Positions 15,978 through 24,104 of a stretch of 33,474 bases of DNA are shown one piece after another; the stretch's first letter is position 1; each line of letters starts with the position of its first letter. The DNA comes from CAIJNA01 sp964516815 (GTDB lineage Bacteria > Campylobacterota > Campylobacteria > Campylobacterales > Arcobacteraceae). The translations under genes and the position numbers were made by a program. The stretch lies in the NCBI GenBank assembly GCA_964516815.1, contig CAZEXK010000017.1:1-33474 (forward strand). The letters are read 5' to 3'. The notes beneath the pieces are model-generated. The model ran no database searches, was not told where the DNA came from, and was given only the letters and a program-made list of their open reading frames with translations.

Positions 15978-17147
15978 AAATACTTTTTTATAGTAAATTG
16001 CAGTAAGAATAAAAGCAAGTGCTAATATAAAAGTAATAACATTTAAACCAACAAATGATGCTAACAAGCCTATTAATAATGTAGTGAATATATTCATAAT
16101 CATAAAAGCCATTTCATTATAAGATAAAATTCTTCCTAAAAATTTGGCTTCAATTTCTTCTTGTAACATGGCATAAGTGTATGACCAAAGAGTTGTAGTT
16201 ACTATTCCTGTAAAAAATATACTTACTAAGCCAAGATAAAAATTATATTGTAAACTTCCCCAAAATACTAATGCAAGTGCTTGAAATAGAAATAAATAAA
16301 ATAATCTTTGTTTGTTTACCCAATTACTTATGAAAAGTGGTCCTATCATTAATGCTAATGCCCTTAACCCATTAGTTATTCCAATTGCTAGTGGTACTGA
16401 TATTATGTATTTGTAATGATAGTCTGCTAGTAAAGTGACTAAGGAATCAAATGCAGTAAATCCAATTGTAGAATGCAATAAAATTAATTGCATTAATTTT
16501 TTATTATTTTTTAAATAATAAAAACCATCTTTTATATCCAAAAAAATACTTTGGGTAGATTGAATAATTTCTAATTCAAATTTTGTATTAATTAAAATAA
16601 AAATAGCTATAAGGAACAAAATAATATCAATAATAAATGCACTTTGTATTCCAAAATTATGTACAACTATTCCACCCAATGCCATACCTGCTGTAAAAGT
16701 AAAAGACCATATAATAGAATGTATTTCATTAGCTTTACTCAATAGTTTATCATCAATCAAATTAGGGATTAGTGCCATTTCAGATGTAAAAAATGCAGAT
16801 GCACTTGCCATTCTTATAAATAATGTAATCATCAAAAAGTAAATATCATCCAAAGAATTAATAAAAAAGAAACTAAATGTCATTAAGATTTCAATACTAA
16901 GTAAAATAAGCATAAATTTTTTTACTGGAAATCTATCTATTAAAGTACCTAAAAATGGTGAAAGTAATATTGAAGGTAAAAAGTTTACAGCTACAACTAA
17001 AGAAATAATCAAAGCACTAGCTTCATATTTAATTAATAAAGTATAAATTGCCACATGAGAAAACCATGCGCCAAAATAAGCAAAAAATTGTAACAATGAC
17101 AATTGTCTTATTATTTTATTTTGAGCTAGAAGTTGTCTATAGCTCAC
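15972..17147 (-). CDS. MFS transporter (EntS/MFS_3-like exporter)
   Basis: A 391-aa major facilitator with about 11-12 hydrophobic segments. The loop GTLIDRFPVKKFM between helices 2 and 3 resembles the MFS signature (G..DR.....). RMASASAFFTSEMALIPNL resembles the helix-4 region of EntS-like efflux proteins that read NA..P.L. Substrate unknown. The start is GTG at 17147, 6 nt after the upstream adaptor gene's stop, with only a weak AAGAT ribosome site, so coupling is likely. The pairing with a periplasmic adaptor suggests export across the envelope. Confidence 0.85.
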   Translation of the reverse strand: MSYRQLLAQNKIIRQLSLLQFFAYFGAWFSHVAIYTLLIKYEASALIISLVVAVNFLPSILLSPFLGTLIDRFPVKKFMLILLSIEILMTFSFFFINSLDDIYFLMITLFIRMASASAFFTSEMALIPNLIDDKLLSKANEIHSIIWSFTFTAGMALGGIVVHNFGIQSAFIIDIILFLIAIFILINTKFELEIIQSTQSIFLDIKDGFYYLKNNKKLMQLILLHSTIGFTAFDSLVTLLADYHYKYIISVPLAIGITNGLRALALMIGPLFISNWVNKQRLFYLFLFQALALVFWGSLQYNFYLGLVSIFFTGIVTTTLWSYTYAMLQEEIEAKFLGRILSYNEMAFMIMNIFTTLLIGLLASFVGLNVITFILALAFILTAIYYKKVFL

Positions 17148-17153
17148 TTTATC

Positions 17154-17864
17154 TTAATCTTTGAATGATATTTTTATTAATTTGGAAAAAGTTTTAACAT
17201 CTTTTATTAAAATTTCAACTTTATATGCAGATATATGTTTTGTGTCTGCTATTTTATGTATTTTGTGTATCTTAATATCAGTTTTTTTATCATCTAAGTA
17301 TATTTTTTTTGATTCAATATTATCTAAATCAGACAAAGGGACAAATATACTAAGTTTTCCTTGACTTAAATCATATGCAGTATATAATAATGTTCCAGGA
17401 TTAATATAATCACCCACTTCAACATTAATACTTGATATATATTTAGCATTTTCACTAAAAGTTTTATTAATTATCACATCTTCTAATGTAGCTATTTTTA
17501 TCATCAAATCATCTAATATACTTTGTGTATTAAAAACAGTAATTTTTTGTTTATCTTTTTCAAGTTTTGATTTTGAAGATACTTTTTTAAAACTACTTAA
17601 AGTGTCTTTTTGAATTTTTAATATTTTTTCAATATTATTTTTTTTACTCAATATATGTTTAAGTTCAACTTTATTAAGATTATCATCAATTTGCACTATA
17701 ATTTCATTATTAGATATTTTTGACTCTAAGTTTTTATTTACACTTAGAACTTTTCCACTAAGAGATGATTTGACATTGTAAACACTATATGCTTCTACTT
17801 TGGCATAATAATCATTACTCAATAATATTGAACTAAACAATACTAAGCTAAGTATATATTTCAT
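17154..17864 (-). CDS. Short periplasmic adaptor (HlyD/membrane-fusion-like) protein
   Basis: 236 aa with a signal peptide (MKYILSLVLFSSILLS). It has a biotinyl/lipoyl-like half-motif (YNVKSSLSGKVLSVNKNLES), a lysine-rich coiled hairpin (about 70-135), and a second lipoyl half (SSINVEVGDYINPGTLLYTA), then a beta-barrel-like end. This is the membrane-fusion layout, but shorter than typical adaptors (about 330-400 aa), and the last domain looks reduced. It probably works with the MFS protein encoded 6 nt downstream. AAAAGGA precedes the ATG. No outer-membrane channel gene is nearby. Family placement is by motif reading only. Confidence 0.72.
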   Translation of the reverse strand: MKYILSLVLFSSILLSNDYYAKVEAYSVYNVKSSLSGKVLSVNKNLESKISNNEIIVQIDDNLNKVELKHILSKKNNIEKILKIQKDTLSSFKKVSSKSKLEKDKQKITVFNTQSILDDLMIKIATLEDVIINKTFSENAKYISSINVEVGDYINPGTLLYTAYDLSQGKLSIFVPLSDLDNIESKKIYLDDKKTDIKIHKIHKIADTKHISAYKVEILIKDVKTFSKLIKISFKD

Positions 17865-17880
17865 ATAATTCCTTTTCTTT

Positions 17881-17889
17881 ATTTTAGCA
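17881..17889 (-). promoter_or_regulatory. Extended -10 promoter (TGcTAAAAT) for the adaptor-MFS pair
   Basis: Minus-strand TGCTAAAAT ends 16 nt before the adaptor ATG. The transcript would start just at or before the AAAAGGA ribosome site, giving a very short leader. No -35 is evident. Confidence 0.45.
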
Positions 17890-17920
17890 AAATTTTATAA
17901 AATAACTTGTAAATATATAA

Positions 17921-19159
17921 CTATTTAAATGATTGAGCTAATGTATATGCACTAGCCCATGCCCAGTGAAAATTATATCCACCACAATCTCCATCCACAT
18001 CTAATACTTCTCCACAAAAATATAAATTTTTTTCTTTTTTTGATTGCATATCATTTTCATTGATATCTTCTAAACTTATTCCTCCAGCTGTTACTTCTGC
18101 ATTATCAAAGCCATTGGTACTTGAAATTTCTACTATTATTTTTTTTATAACCAATACTATATTTAAAATATCATTTTTGCTTAAATGTTTTATATATTTA
18201 ACTTTTACATTAGCTTTTTCATATATATACCCTATGAGTTTTGTATTGATTACACTTTCAAGTAAAAATCTTATTTCAAGTTCTTTTAATTTTGTTTGAC
18301 GTTTTAGAAGTAATTTATGAACATCATCATGATTGTGATTTGGAATAATATCAATATATATCTCTACATGCTTTTTATTATTTAATGCTTGCGAAGCTTT
18401 TCTACTTAAATCTAAAATAGTATTACCAGAAAGTCCATACTTTGTAAAAAGTATATCACCATATAGTGTTTGGATACATTTAGAATTTATTATTAGACTT
18501 ACATTTGATTTTGATTTAACACCATTTAGAGCATATATTGATTTATCATCGCTTCTTAACTGCACTAAAGAAGCAAACTGATTTACAATATTATGATTAA
18601 AATATTTAGCAAATTCATACCCACTATTAGAAGATCCTAATTTTTTCATTGCTGCACTTCCACTTGCAACTACTAAGTATTTACTTAAAAAAATATTTTC
18701 ATTTGTTATTATTTTAAATTCATTATTTTTTTTACTAATACTTGTTACTTCACATGTAAATTTAAATTTTACACCATAACGAACAGCTGTACTATATAAT
18801 ATATCACTTACACTTGAAGCTTGCATAGATGCAGGATACATCCTTGTACCATCTCCAACTTGCATTTCTAATCCGATATCAGAAAATAATTTTTTTATTT
18901 TAGTATACGGCATATTATCCAATACTTTTTGCACAAAATGTTTATCATGTGATGTATTAAAAAATTTATTTGATATGTTTTTATTGGTTATATTACATTT
19001 ACCATTACCAGAAGCTAATATTTTTCGACCGGCTTTGGAATTTTTTTCTAAAACTATAACATTGTAATTTTTCTTTTTTAAAAAAATAGCTGAAAATAAT
19101 CCTGATGCTCCCGCACCAATTATTATAATTTCTTTATTCAATAATAAATTTTGTTTCAA
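17921..19159 (-). CDS. HI0933/YhiN-family FAD-dependent oxidoreductase
   Basis: Flavoprotein of 412 aa at most. The N-terminal dinucleotide fold is IIIGAGASGLFSA, and the family hallmark GRKILASGNGKCNITN follows. The C-terminus FCGEVLDVDGDCGGYNFHWAWASA is the other conserved block that closes the FAD site. Physiological substrate is unknown; some relatives are annotated as aminoacetone oxidases. The start is unclear. TTG at 19159 overlaps the preceding gene by 26 nt, while TTG at 19141 (giving MNKEIIIIGAGASG) overlaps it by 8 nt. Neither has a good Shine-Dalgarno, so coupled re-initiation is likely. Confidence 0.88.
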   Translation of the reverse strand: MKQNLLLNKEIIIIGAGASGLFSAIFLKKKNYNVIVLEKNSKAGRKILASGNGKCNITNKNISNKFFNTSHDKHFVQKVLDNMPYTKIKKLFSDIGLEMQVGDGTRMYPASMQASSVSDILYSTAVRYGVKFKFTCEVTSISKKNNEFKIITNENIFLSKYLVVASGSAAMKKLGSSNSGYEFAKYFNHNIVNQFASLVQLRSDDKSIYALNGVKSKSNVSLIINSKCIQTLYGDILFTKYGLSGNTILDLSRKASQALNNKKHVEIYIDIIPNHNHDDVHKLLLKRQTKLKELEIRFLLESVINTKLIGYIYEKANVKVKYIKHLSKNDILNIVLVIKKIIVEISSTNGFDNAEVTAGGISLEDINENDMQSKKEKNLYFCGEVLDVDGDCGGYNFHWAWASAYTLAQSFK

Positions 19160-19460
19160 AAGTATTATTTAAATCTTCAACTTGTAAAGTCCATTCACCT
19201 TTTTTTCGTCCAAAAAGAAATCTAAAATCATATACAGAAACGTGACCAACAGGTATAAACATTTTTCTACTTCTAGTAATTTCTCCACTAGGCTCAATCC
19301 AATTAAAAATTACTGTTGATTCTGTTTCAAATCTAGTATTATTATATTTACATATAATAGAATTTTCATCATTCAATATAATACAATCGACTTTTTTCAT
19401 ATTGTCATTTGCACTTAATGAAATAACTATAGTTGATAAAATTAATAAAAAAAATTTCAT
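19134..19460 (-). CDS. Small exported protein, conserved hypothetical
   Basis: 108 aa with a signal peptide (MKFFLLILSTIVISLSA) and a soluble part that reads as a beta-sandwich: DCIILNDENSIICKYNN, FNWIEPSGEITRSRK, FIPVGHVSVYDFRFLFGRKK, EWTLQVEDLNNTFETKF. Two cysteines could pair. I chose ATG 19460, preceded by AAGAAA and 1 nt after the upstream stop. An in-frame ATG at 19481 would put a charged extension before the signal peptide. I do not recognise a named family. Its place between a lipoprotein gene and an oxidoreductase gene gives no clear role. Confidence 0.75.
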   Translation of the reverse strand: MKFFLLILSTIVISLSANDNMKKVDCIILNDENSIICKYNNTRFETESTVIFNWIEPSGEITRSRKMFIPVGHVSVYDFRFLFGRKKGEWTLQVEDLNNTFETKFIIE

Positions 19461-19461
19461 T

Positions 19462-20691
19462 TTATTTCTTAAAAAATTCATTATTATAAGGCTGAAAACT
19501 ATTGTTATTAACTTTTAATAATTTAACAGGATATATCACAGTATTATTTTCAATAATAATATCATCAAAAATATTTTTCTTCTTATGTTTTAAATACTCT
19601 AATCCAACTAAAGTAGAATAATTTACCCAATCATATTTAATATCATATCCAAAAATTGTACTTATACTTTCAAGTTTGTCGTTAGATTTAGAAATACTAT
19701 TAGCAAGTACTAAGGTGTTAATATCATTGTTTTGTGTTAATGAAAAGATTGTAGGAGTATAGTTATGTTGTACACTTAAGACCCCAGTAACATTAACATC
19801 TTCATTTACTGTCAATTGTGATAATAATATTGAACTTTTAATAATAGGTATGTTTAGTAAAATAGTTGAATTTAATAACATATTTTTATTTTTATTTAAA
19901 AAATGCTTATAATTTGGATATTTACCCTCCAGCATTAGTGAAGTGATATTAGAACCTTTTAGTGTTTCATGTAATTTTAAACTTCTATGTGAATCATCAT
20001 ATATTTCAACTATATTTGTTTTAGCTACAGCTATTAATGAATCAAATTGATTTTTATAATTAATTGAGCCATATACTATTTCTTTTTCTTCAATTTCATC
20101 ATCATTTAAAAAATCAAACAGACCACTTTGTTTATTTGTTACTTGAGTATTATTTGATTCATCAATGATACTTATACTATCTATATTAATATTTACATCA
20201 GATGCATTAATATCTACTATCTTATTATTTAAAGGTAAATATATATCAAATTCATTTAAGTATTCATATTCATATAAATTATTTATATTTGCATTTGTAA
20301 TATAAAGCATTACTTTTGTGATATTGTTATCTCTTAATATATTAAATGTATTGCTTATTACATTTATACTCTCATCAGGCATATCTAAAAACTTTAATGA
20401 CATATGTTCATCAGCAGATGCATAAATTGATGCTACGTTAGAAACTTTTATAGAATATTTACCTATTTTATTTGAGGAATATACAAATGCAATAGTGCCA
20501 TCAACTATATTATTACCTATAGATTCAATTTCTTCTTCACTTTCATAACTTTCATTGGAATCATATGTTTTACTTTTTTCAGAATGTTTAAATATCTTAA
20601 GTTTTTTATTATTGCCAAAATCAAAGATATCTTTTGTTTGACATCCAGTAAAAAAAATAATTATTGTAATCACAGTAAATAAATATTTCAA
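19462..20691 (-). CDS. Lipoprotein, possibly with a periplasmic-binding (LpoA/YraM-like) fold
   Basis: A 409-aa protein beginning MKYLFTVITIIIFFTGCQTK: a lipobox (FTGC) predicts acylation at C17. An acidic low-complexity stretch (NESYESEEEIES) follows. The rest alternates beta and alpha segments; the pattern around ITSLMLEGKYPNYKHFL...TILLNIPII and the ending resembles type 1 periplasmic-binding folds seen in LpoA-like lipoproteins. That resemblance is only an impression. The gene's ATG overlaps the stop of the UDG-like gene by 4 nt (ATGA), so the two are translationally coupled although one product is cytosolic and the other envelope-bound. Confidence 0.72.
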   Translation of the reverse strand: MKYLFTVITIIIFFTGCQTKDIFDFGNNKKLKIFKHSEKSKTYDSNESYESEEEIESIGNNIVDGTIAFVYSSNKIGKYSIKVSNVASIYASADEHMSLKFLDMPDESINVISNTFNILRDNNITKVMLYITNANINNLYEYEYLNEFDIYLPLNNKIVDINASDVNINIDSISIIDESNNTQVTNKQSGLFDFLNDDEIEEKEIVYGSINYKNQFDSLIAVAKTNIVEIYDDSHRSLKLHETLKGSNITSLMLEGKYPNYKHFLNKNKNMLLNSTILLNIPIIKSSILLSQLTVNEDVNVTGVLSVQHNYTPTIFSLTQNNDINTLVLANSISKSNDKLESISTIFGYDIKYDWVNYSTLVGLEYLKHKKKNIFDDIIIENNTVIYPVKLLKVNNNSFQPYNNEFFKK

Positions 20692-21311
20692 ATTTTCTCC
20701 ATTTTTGTTTTTATTATTTTTAATTTTTCAAGTTCTTCATTTATTGCAGTTGGGTTTCTGATTAAATAATCAGGATCTTTTACAATAAATAAATCACTAT
20801 TATTAAACTTTAGATTATTAGCTCTATTCATATCATCAATTTTATTTACATTTAGTAAGTACTTATAACTATCTCCCAAAGCTATAATTACTTTAGGATT
20901 GATTATCTCTAATTGTTTTAATGCATATTGTTTACATATTTCTAATGCTTTTGTGTAATCATATCCATCCAAAGAAATATCACACTTTAAAATATTAATA
21001 ATATAAAGTTCTTTTTTTATATTTAGTCCATCTGTAATAAATTTTTCAAAAAAATTAAAAGCATTATTATTTGTAAATCTTTTTTCTCTAATAAATATAA
21101 TATCTTGTACATCACTTGTTTCAAAAGTTCTACTATTACATATATTTGATAAAGTACATAAGTTACAGTTATTCACTATGTCTTTTAGTAAATTAAGATT
21201 TTTTGGTAAAAACTTAATTTTATTATAAGAAAAATAATCAATATATTCATAACCAATACTTTTTAAAAAATACAAATCATTCAAGATGTCTTTTTTTTGA
21301 ACTATTAACAT
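20688..21311 (-). CDS. Uracil-DNA glycosylase-like Fe-S protein with degenerate catalytic motifs
   Basis: 207 aa in the family-4/5 uracil-DNA glycosylase superfamily. C49 and C52 (CNLCTL), C110 (INILKC) and C126 (ALEIC) match the four cysteines that hold the [4Fe-4S] cluster in family 4. LEIINPKVIIALGDS and DYLIRNP match later family blocks. The catalytic motif 1 (GEAPG type) is replaced by IFIREKRFTNN, and the histidine of the HPSYLLR motif is aspartate (KDPDYLIR, D179). Uracil excision is therefore doubtful; a structural or nucleic-acid-binding role is possible. It is the first gene of a four-gene unit, with a TATAAT only 5 nt before its ATG and no Shine-Dalgarno. Confidence 0.75.
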   Translation of the reverse strand: MLIVQKKDILNDLYFLKSIGYEYIDYFSYNKIKFLPKNLNLLKDIVNNCNLCTLSNICNSRTFETSDVQDIIFIREKRFTNNNAFNFFEKFITDGLNIKKELYIINILKCDISLDGYDYTKALEICKQYALKQLEIINPKVIIALGDSYKYLLNVNKIDDMNRANNLKFNNSDLFIVKDPDYLIRNPTAINEELEKLKIIKTKMEKI

Positions 21312-21316
21312 TTGGA

Positions 21317-21322
21317 ATTATA
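21317..21322 (-). promoter_or_regulatory. -10 box abutting the UDG-like start codon
   Basis: Minus-strand CATGTATAATTCCAAATG: a perfect TATAAT ends 5 nt before the ATG at 21311. Transcription would begin at about the start codon itself, so the mRNA would be leaderless or nearly so. An alternative promoter farther upstream cannot be excluded in this AT-rich gap. Confidence 0.4.
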
Positions 21323-21390
21323 CATGATTATTACTTTTAAGTACTTTATTTTAAATAATCAAAATTTAAATTGTAATGTATGATTTAAAA

Positions 21391-21415
21391 TTATAATATA
21401 TAAAATATATTATAA
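21391..21415 (-). terminator. AT-only hairpin downstream of infA
   Basis: TTATAATATAT, loop AAA, ATATATTATAA: a perfect 11-bp stem 16 nt past the infA stop. On the minus strand TTTT follows one base sequence later (TTTTAAATCA). The stem has no G or C, so it is weak, but this is the end of the ribosomal superoperon where a terminator is expected. Confidence 0.4.
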
Positions 21416-21430
21416 CTATTAAGATATATT

Positions 21431-21649
21431 TTATTTATATCTGTGAGTAATTCTACCTTTATCAAGTGAATAAGGTGTAATTTCAACTCTTACTTTATCG
21501 TTTAGTAAGATTTTAATGTAATGCATTCTCATTTTACCAGATATATGGCAAAGCACTACATGCTTATTATCAAGCTCGACTCTAAATGTCGCATTTGGTA
21601 AAACTTCAATAACATTACCATCAATAACGATTACATCATCTTTTGCCAT
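21431..21649 (-). CDS. infA: Translation initiation factor IF-1
   Basis: 72 aa, exact family length, S1-like OB fold: MAKDDVIVIDGNVIEVLPNA and DKVRVEITPYSLDKGRITHR are diagnostic. It binds the ribosomal A site during initiation. It lies 20 nt after map and is the last gene of the superoperon here. The rpmJ-rpsM-rpsK-rpsD-rpoA-rplQ block that often follows infA is absent; a 119-bp gap with an AT hairpin follows instead. Confidence 0.97.
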   Translation of the reverse strand: MAKDDVIVIDGNVIEVLPNATFRVELDNKHVVLCHISGKMRMHYIKILLNDKVRVEITPYSLDKGRITHRYK

Positions 21650-21669
21650 GTTTTTATTCCTTCAACTTT

Positions 21670-22428
21670 TTAAATAGCTGTTAATATAACAGCTTTGCCA
21701 TTTACAATAGCAACTTGGTGTTCATAATGACTAGTTCGTAATCCATCTTTACTTCTTACGGACCATTTATCATCATCTATAACTGGGTTTTCATTTTTTT
21801 GACATACCATAGGTTCAAGACAAAAAATCATTCCATTTTTTATCTTTGGTCCTTGTTTAGGATTAGGTGAATCTAAATAATTTGGTATATCTGGAGCACA
21901 ATGAGGCTCTCGACCTATTCCATGTCCACAAAATTTTATTAAAGGAACATAGCCACGGCCTTTTATAAAAGTTTCAAGTTCAAGACTTAATTCTTTAAAC
22001 CTCATTCCCTCTTTTATTACAGATATTGCGTGATAAAGTGCATCTTTACTACATGCAATTAGTTCTTCATCTTCTTTAGATATTTTTCCAATTGGCATTG
22101 TAACAGCTGCATCTCCATACCAACCATCAATTTCACTACCAATATCTAATCCTAAAATATCACCTTCTTTTAATATTGTCTCATTAGGAATACCGTGTAT
22201 AACTATTTCATTTAATGAAGTACAAACTGCATTTGGAAAACCATACAATCCTTTAAAAGCAGGTCTTGCTCCTAAAGAACGAATATAATCATCTCCTAAT
22301 TTATCCACTTCTAACAAAGACATTCCTTCTTTTACAGTTTCTTGTAAATAAAGTAATGTTTTTGCAACTGCTAGTCCTGCAATTTTAAGTTTCTCAATAT
22401 CTTTAGGTTTTCTTAATGGAATAGACAT
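21670..22428 (-). CDS. map: Methionine aminopeptidase, type I
   Basis: Removes the initiator methionine from nascent proteins, using a two-metal site; 252 aa. Visible ligand motifs are LDIGSEIDGWYGDAA (the two aspartates), GHGIGREPHCAP (histidine), and FCLEPMV (glutamate). YEHQVAIVNG near the end holds the last glutamate-histidine pair segment. It begins 6 nt after the secY stop with no visible Shine-Dalgarno (TAATACTAAATG), so translation is likely coupled to secY. Confidence 0.97.
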   Translation of the reverse strand: MSIPLRKPKDIEKLKIAGLAVAKTLLYLQETVKEGMSLLEVDKLGDDYIRSLGARPAFKGLYGFPNAVCTSLNEIVIHGIPNETILKEGDILGLDIGSEIDGWYGDAAVTMPIGKISKEDEELIACSKDALYHAISVIKEGMRFKELSLELETFIKGRGYVPLIKFCGHGIGREPHCAPDIPNYLDSPNPKQGPKIKNGMIFCLEPMVCQKNENPVIDDDKWSVRSKDGLRTSHYEHQVAIVNGKAVILTAI

Positions 22429-22434
22429 TTAGTA

Positions 22435-23697
22435 TTACAATCCAACTGCACTTAGTGTATTATACTTATTAGTGTATTGTTGAGCTTCTATTTTTCTCAT
22501 TGTATCAATTGCAACTTGAACAACAATCATAACTGCCACTCCACCAAAAAAGAAAGGTACACCCATAGATTTAACAATTAACCATGGAACAGTAGCCACT
22601 GCTCCTAAATATACTGAACCCCAAAGTGTTAATCTACTTGCTGTATCATTTAAAAATGCAGATGTACTTCCTCCTGGTCTAACACCAGGTATAAATCCAC
22701 CTTGCTTTTTTAAATTTTCAGCAATATCATTAGCATTAAACGTAATTGATGCATAAAAATAAGCAAAGAAAACTACAAAAATAAATGTTAAAAGATTAAA
22801 CACATACGAATTCGGATTTAAAAAATCAGAAATCATTACCATTGTTTCATTTGTACTTCCTTGCAAAATAGTCGCAGGAAACATTAAAATAGCACTAGCA
22901 AAAATTACAGGTATTACACCAGAAATATTTAGTTTAATAGGTATATAATTCATAATCTTTTTATTTTGATTTTGCATTACAACCTTTCTACTATAAGAAA
23001 TAGGAACTCTTCTTTCAGCTAATTCGACATATATTATAAATCCAACTGTAGCTAAAATAATTGCTAATAAAACCAATACAGTTAAAAAGTTCATTTGCCC
23101 GTTGTTTACTAAATCAACAGTACCACCAATTGCACTAGGAATTGCAGATACAATACCTGCAAATATGATCAATGATATACCATTACCAATACCTTTAGCT
23201 GTGATTTGTTCTCCAATCCACATAAGAAGTACAGTACCTGTAACCATAGAAACAGTAGCAACTGCAATGAATAAATCCATATCAAGCATAATTGCACTTT
23301 GACCAGATTTTCCAGTAAGTGAATTTAATCCCATAGATACACCAATAGCTTGAACAGCAGTAATTATAATTGTAGCATAACGAATGATTTGCATATATTT
23401 TGCATGACCATCTTTCTCTTTTTTCATTTTACCTAAAGCAGGGAAAGTAGCAGCTAATAACTCCATAATAATCATAGCTGTAATGTATGGCATAATACCC
23501 AGTGAAATAATACTCATTCTTTCAATAGCATTACCACTAAACATATTAACCATACCTAAGGCATTTGAAGAATTTGTATCAAAAAATTCTTTTATTACAG
23601 TAAGATCAACTCCTGGTACAGGTACATAAGCTAGTATTCTGTATATTAAAATAAATCCCAAAGTAATTAGAACTTTATTTAATAAATCTTTATTCAC
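22435..23697 (-). CDS. secY: Preprotein translocase subunit SecY
   Basis: Channel subunit of the SecYEG inner-membrane translocon; 420 aa with ten predicted membrane helices. Diagnostic stretches are LGIMPYITAMIIMELLAA, ERRVPISYSRKVV in the cytosolic loop, IPLKLN-like YIPIKLNISGVIPVIFA, and the plug-proximal MFSGNAIERMSI. The start is GTG at 23697, 2 nt after the rplO stop. Location between rplO and map follows the usual spc order. Confidence 0.97.
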   Translation of the reverse strand: MNKDLLNKVLITLGFILIYRILAYVPVPGVDLTVIKEFFDTNSSNALGMVNMFSGNAIERMSIISLGIMPYITAMIIMELLAATFPALGKMKKEKDGHAKYMQIIRYATIIITAVQAIGVSMGLNSLTGKSGQSAIMLDMDLFIAVATVSMVTGTVLLMWIGEQITAKGIGNGISLIIFAGIVSAIPSAIGGTVDLVNNGQMNFLTVLVLLAIILATVGFIIYVELAERRVPISYSRKVVMQNQNKKIMNYIPIKLNISGVIPVIFASAILMFPATILQGSTNETMVMISDFLNPNSYVFNLLTFIFVVFFAYFYASITFNANDIAENLKKQGGFIPGVRPGGSTSAFLNDTASRLTLWGSVYLGAVATVPWLIVKSMGVPFFFGGVAVMIVVQVAIDTMRKIEAQQYTNKYNTLSAVGL

Positions 23698-23699
23698 AA

Positions 23700-24101
23700 C
23701 TATTTACCAGTTACTGTAACGTTTTTGTCTTTAATCTTTGAAGTCATTTCAGATGAAGTTGTACCAATTAATTTTACTTTAGTAATATTAGAAGATAATT
23801 TATAAACACTTCTAATTGTTTCCATAGTAACTTCAGGTAGCTTTGCAACTTGCTTAACCTTATCAACATTAATTGAATATGGTTTAATAACTCTAGATGT
23901 AAATCCAACCTTAGGAAGTCTTCTATGAATTGGTTGTTGACCACCTTCAAAACCTCTTTTGATTTTATAACCAGATCTTGATTTTTGACCTTTTTGACCT
24001 CTTGTCGAAGTTTTACCCATTCCTGAGCCACAACCTCTACCTACTCTTTTTGTATTTTTAGTAGAACCATCAGCTGGCTGTAAATCTTGTAATATTGACA
24101 T
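23700..24101 (-). CDS. rplO: Large-subunit ribosomal protein L15
   Basis: 133 aa. The N-terminal glycine/arginine-rich segment (KRVGRGCGSGMGKTSTRGQK, then SRSGYKIKRGFEGGQQP) that runs through 23S rRNA is typical of L15. It is separated from rpsE by only 3 nt, with no rpmD (L30) gene in between. Loss of L30 is usual in Campylobacterota. Confidence 0.97.
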   Translation of the reverse strand: MSILQDLQPADGSTKNTKRVGRGCGSGMGKTSTRGQKGQKSRSGYKIKRGFEGGQQPIHRRLPKVGFTSRVIKPYSINVDKVKQVAKLPEVTMETIRSVYKLSSNITKVKLIGTTSSEMTSKIKDKNVTVTGK

Positions 24102-24104
24102 AGT

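Noticed and set aside
17921..19159. Dehydrogenase of the electron transport chain
   Set aside because: The GRKILASGNGKCNITN and CGGYNFHWAWAS blocks are specific for the HI0933 family and not for NADH or succinate dehydrogenases.
21312..21430. rpmJ (L36) after infA
   Set aside because: No frame with the conserved basic CxxC-containing 37-residue protein exists on either strand in this gap.
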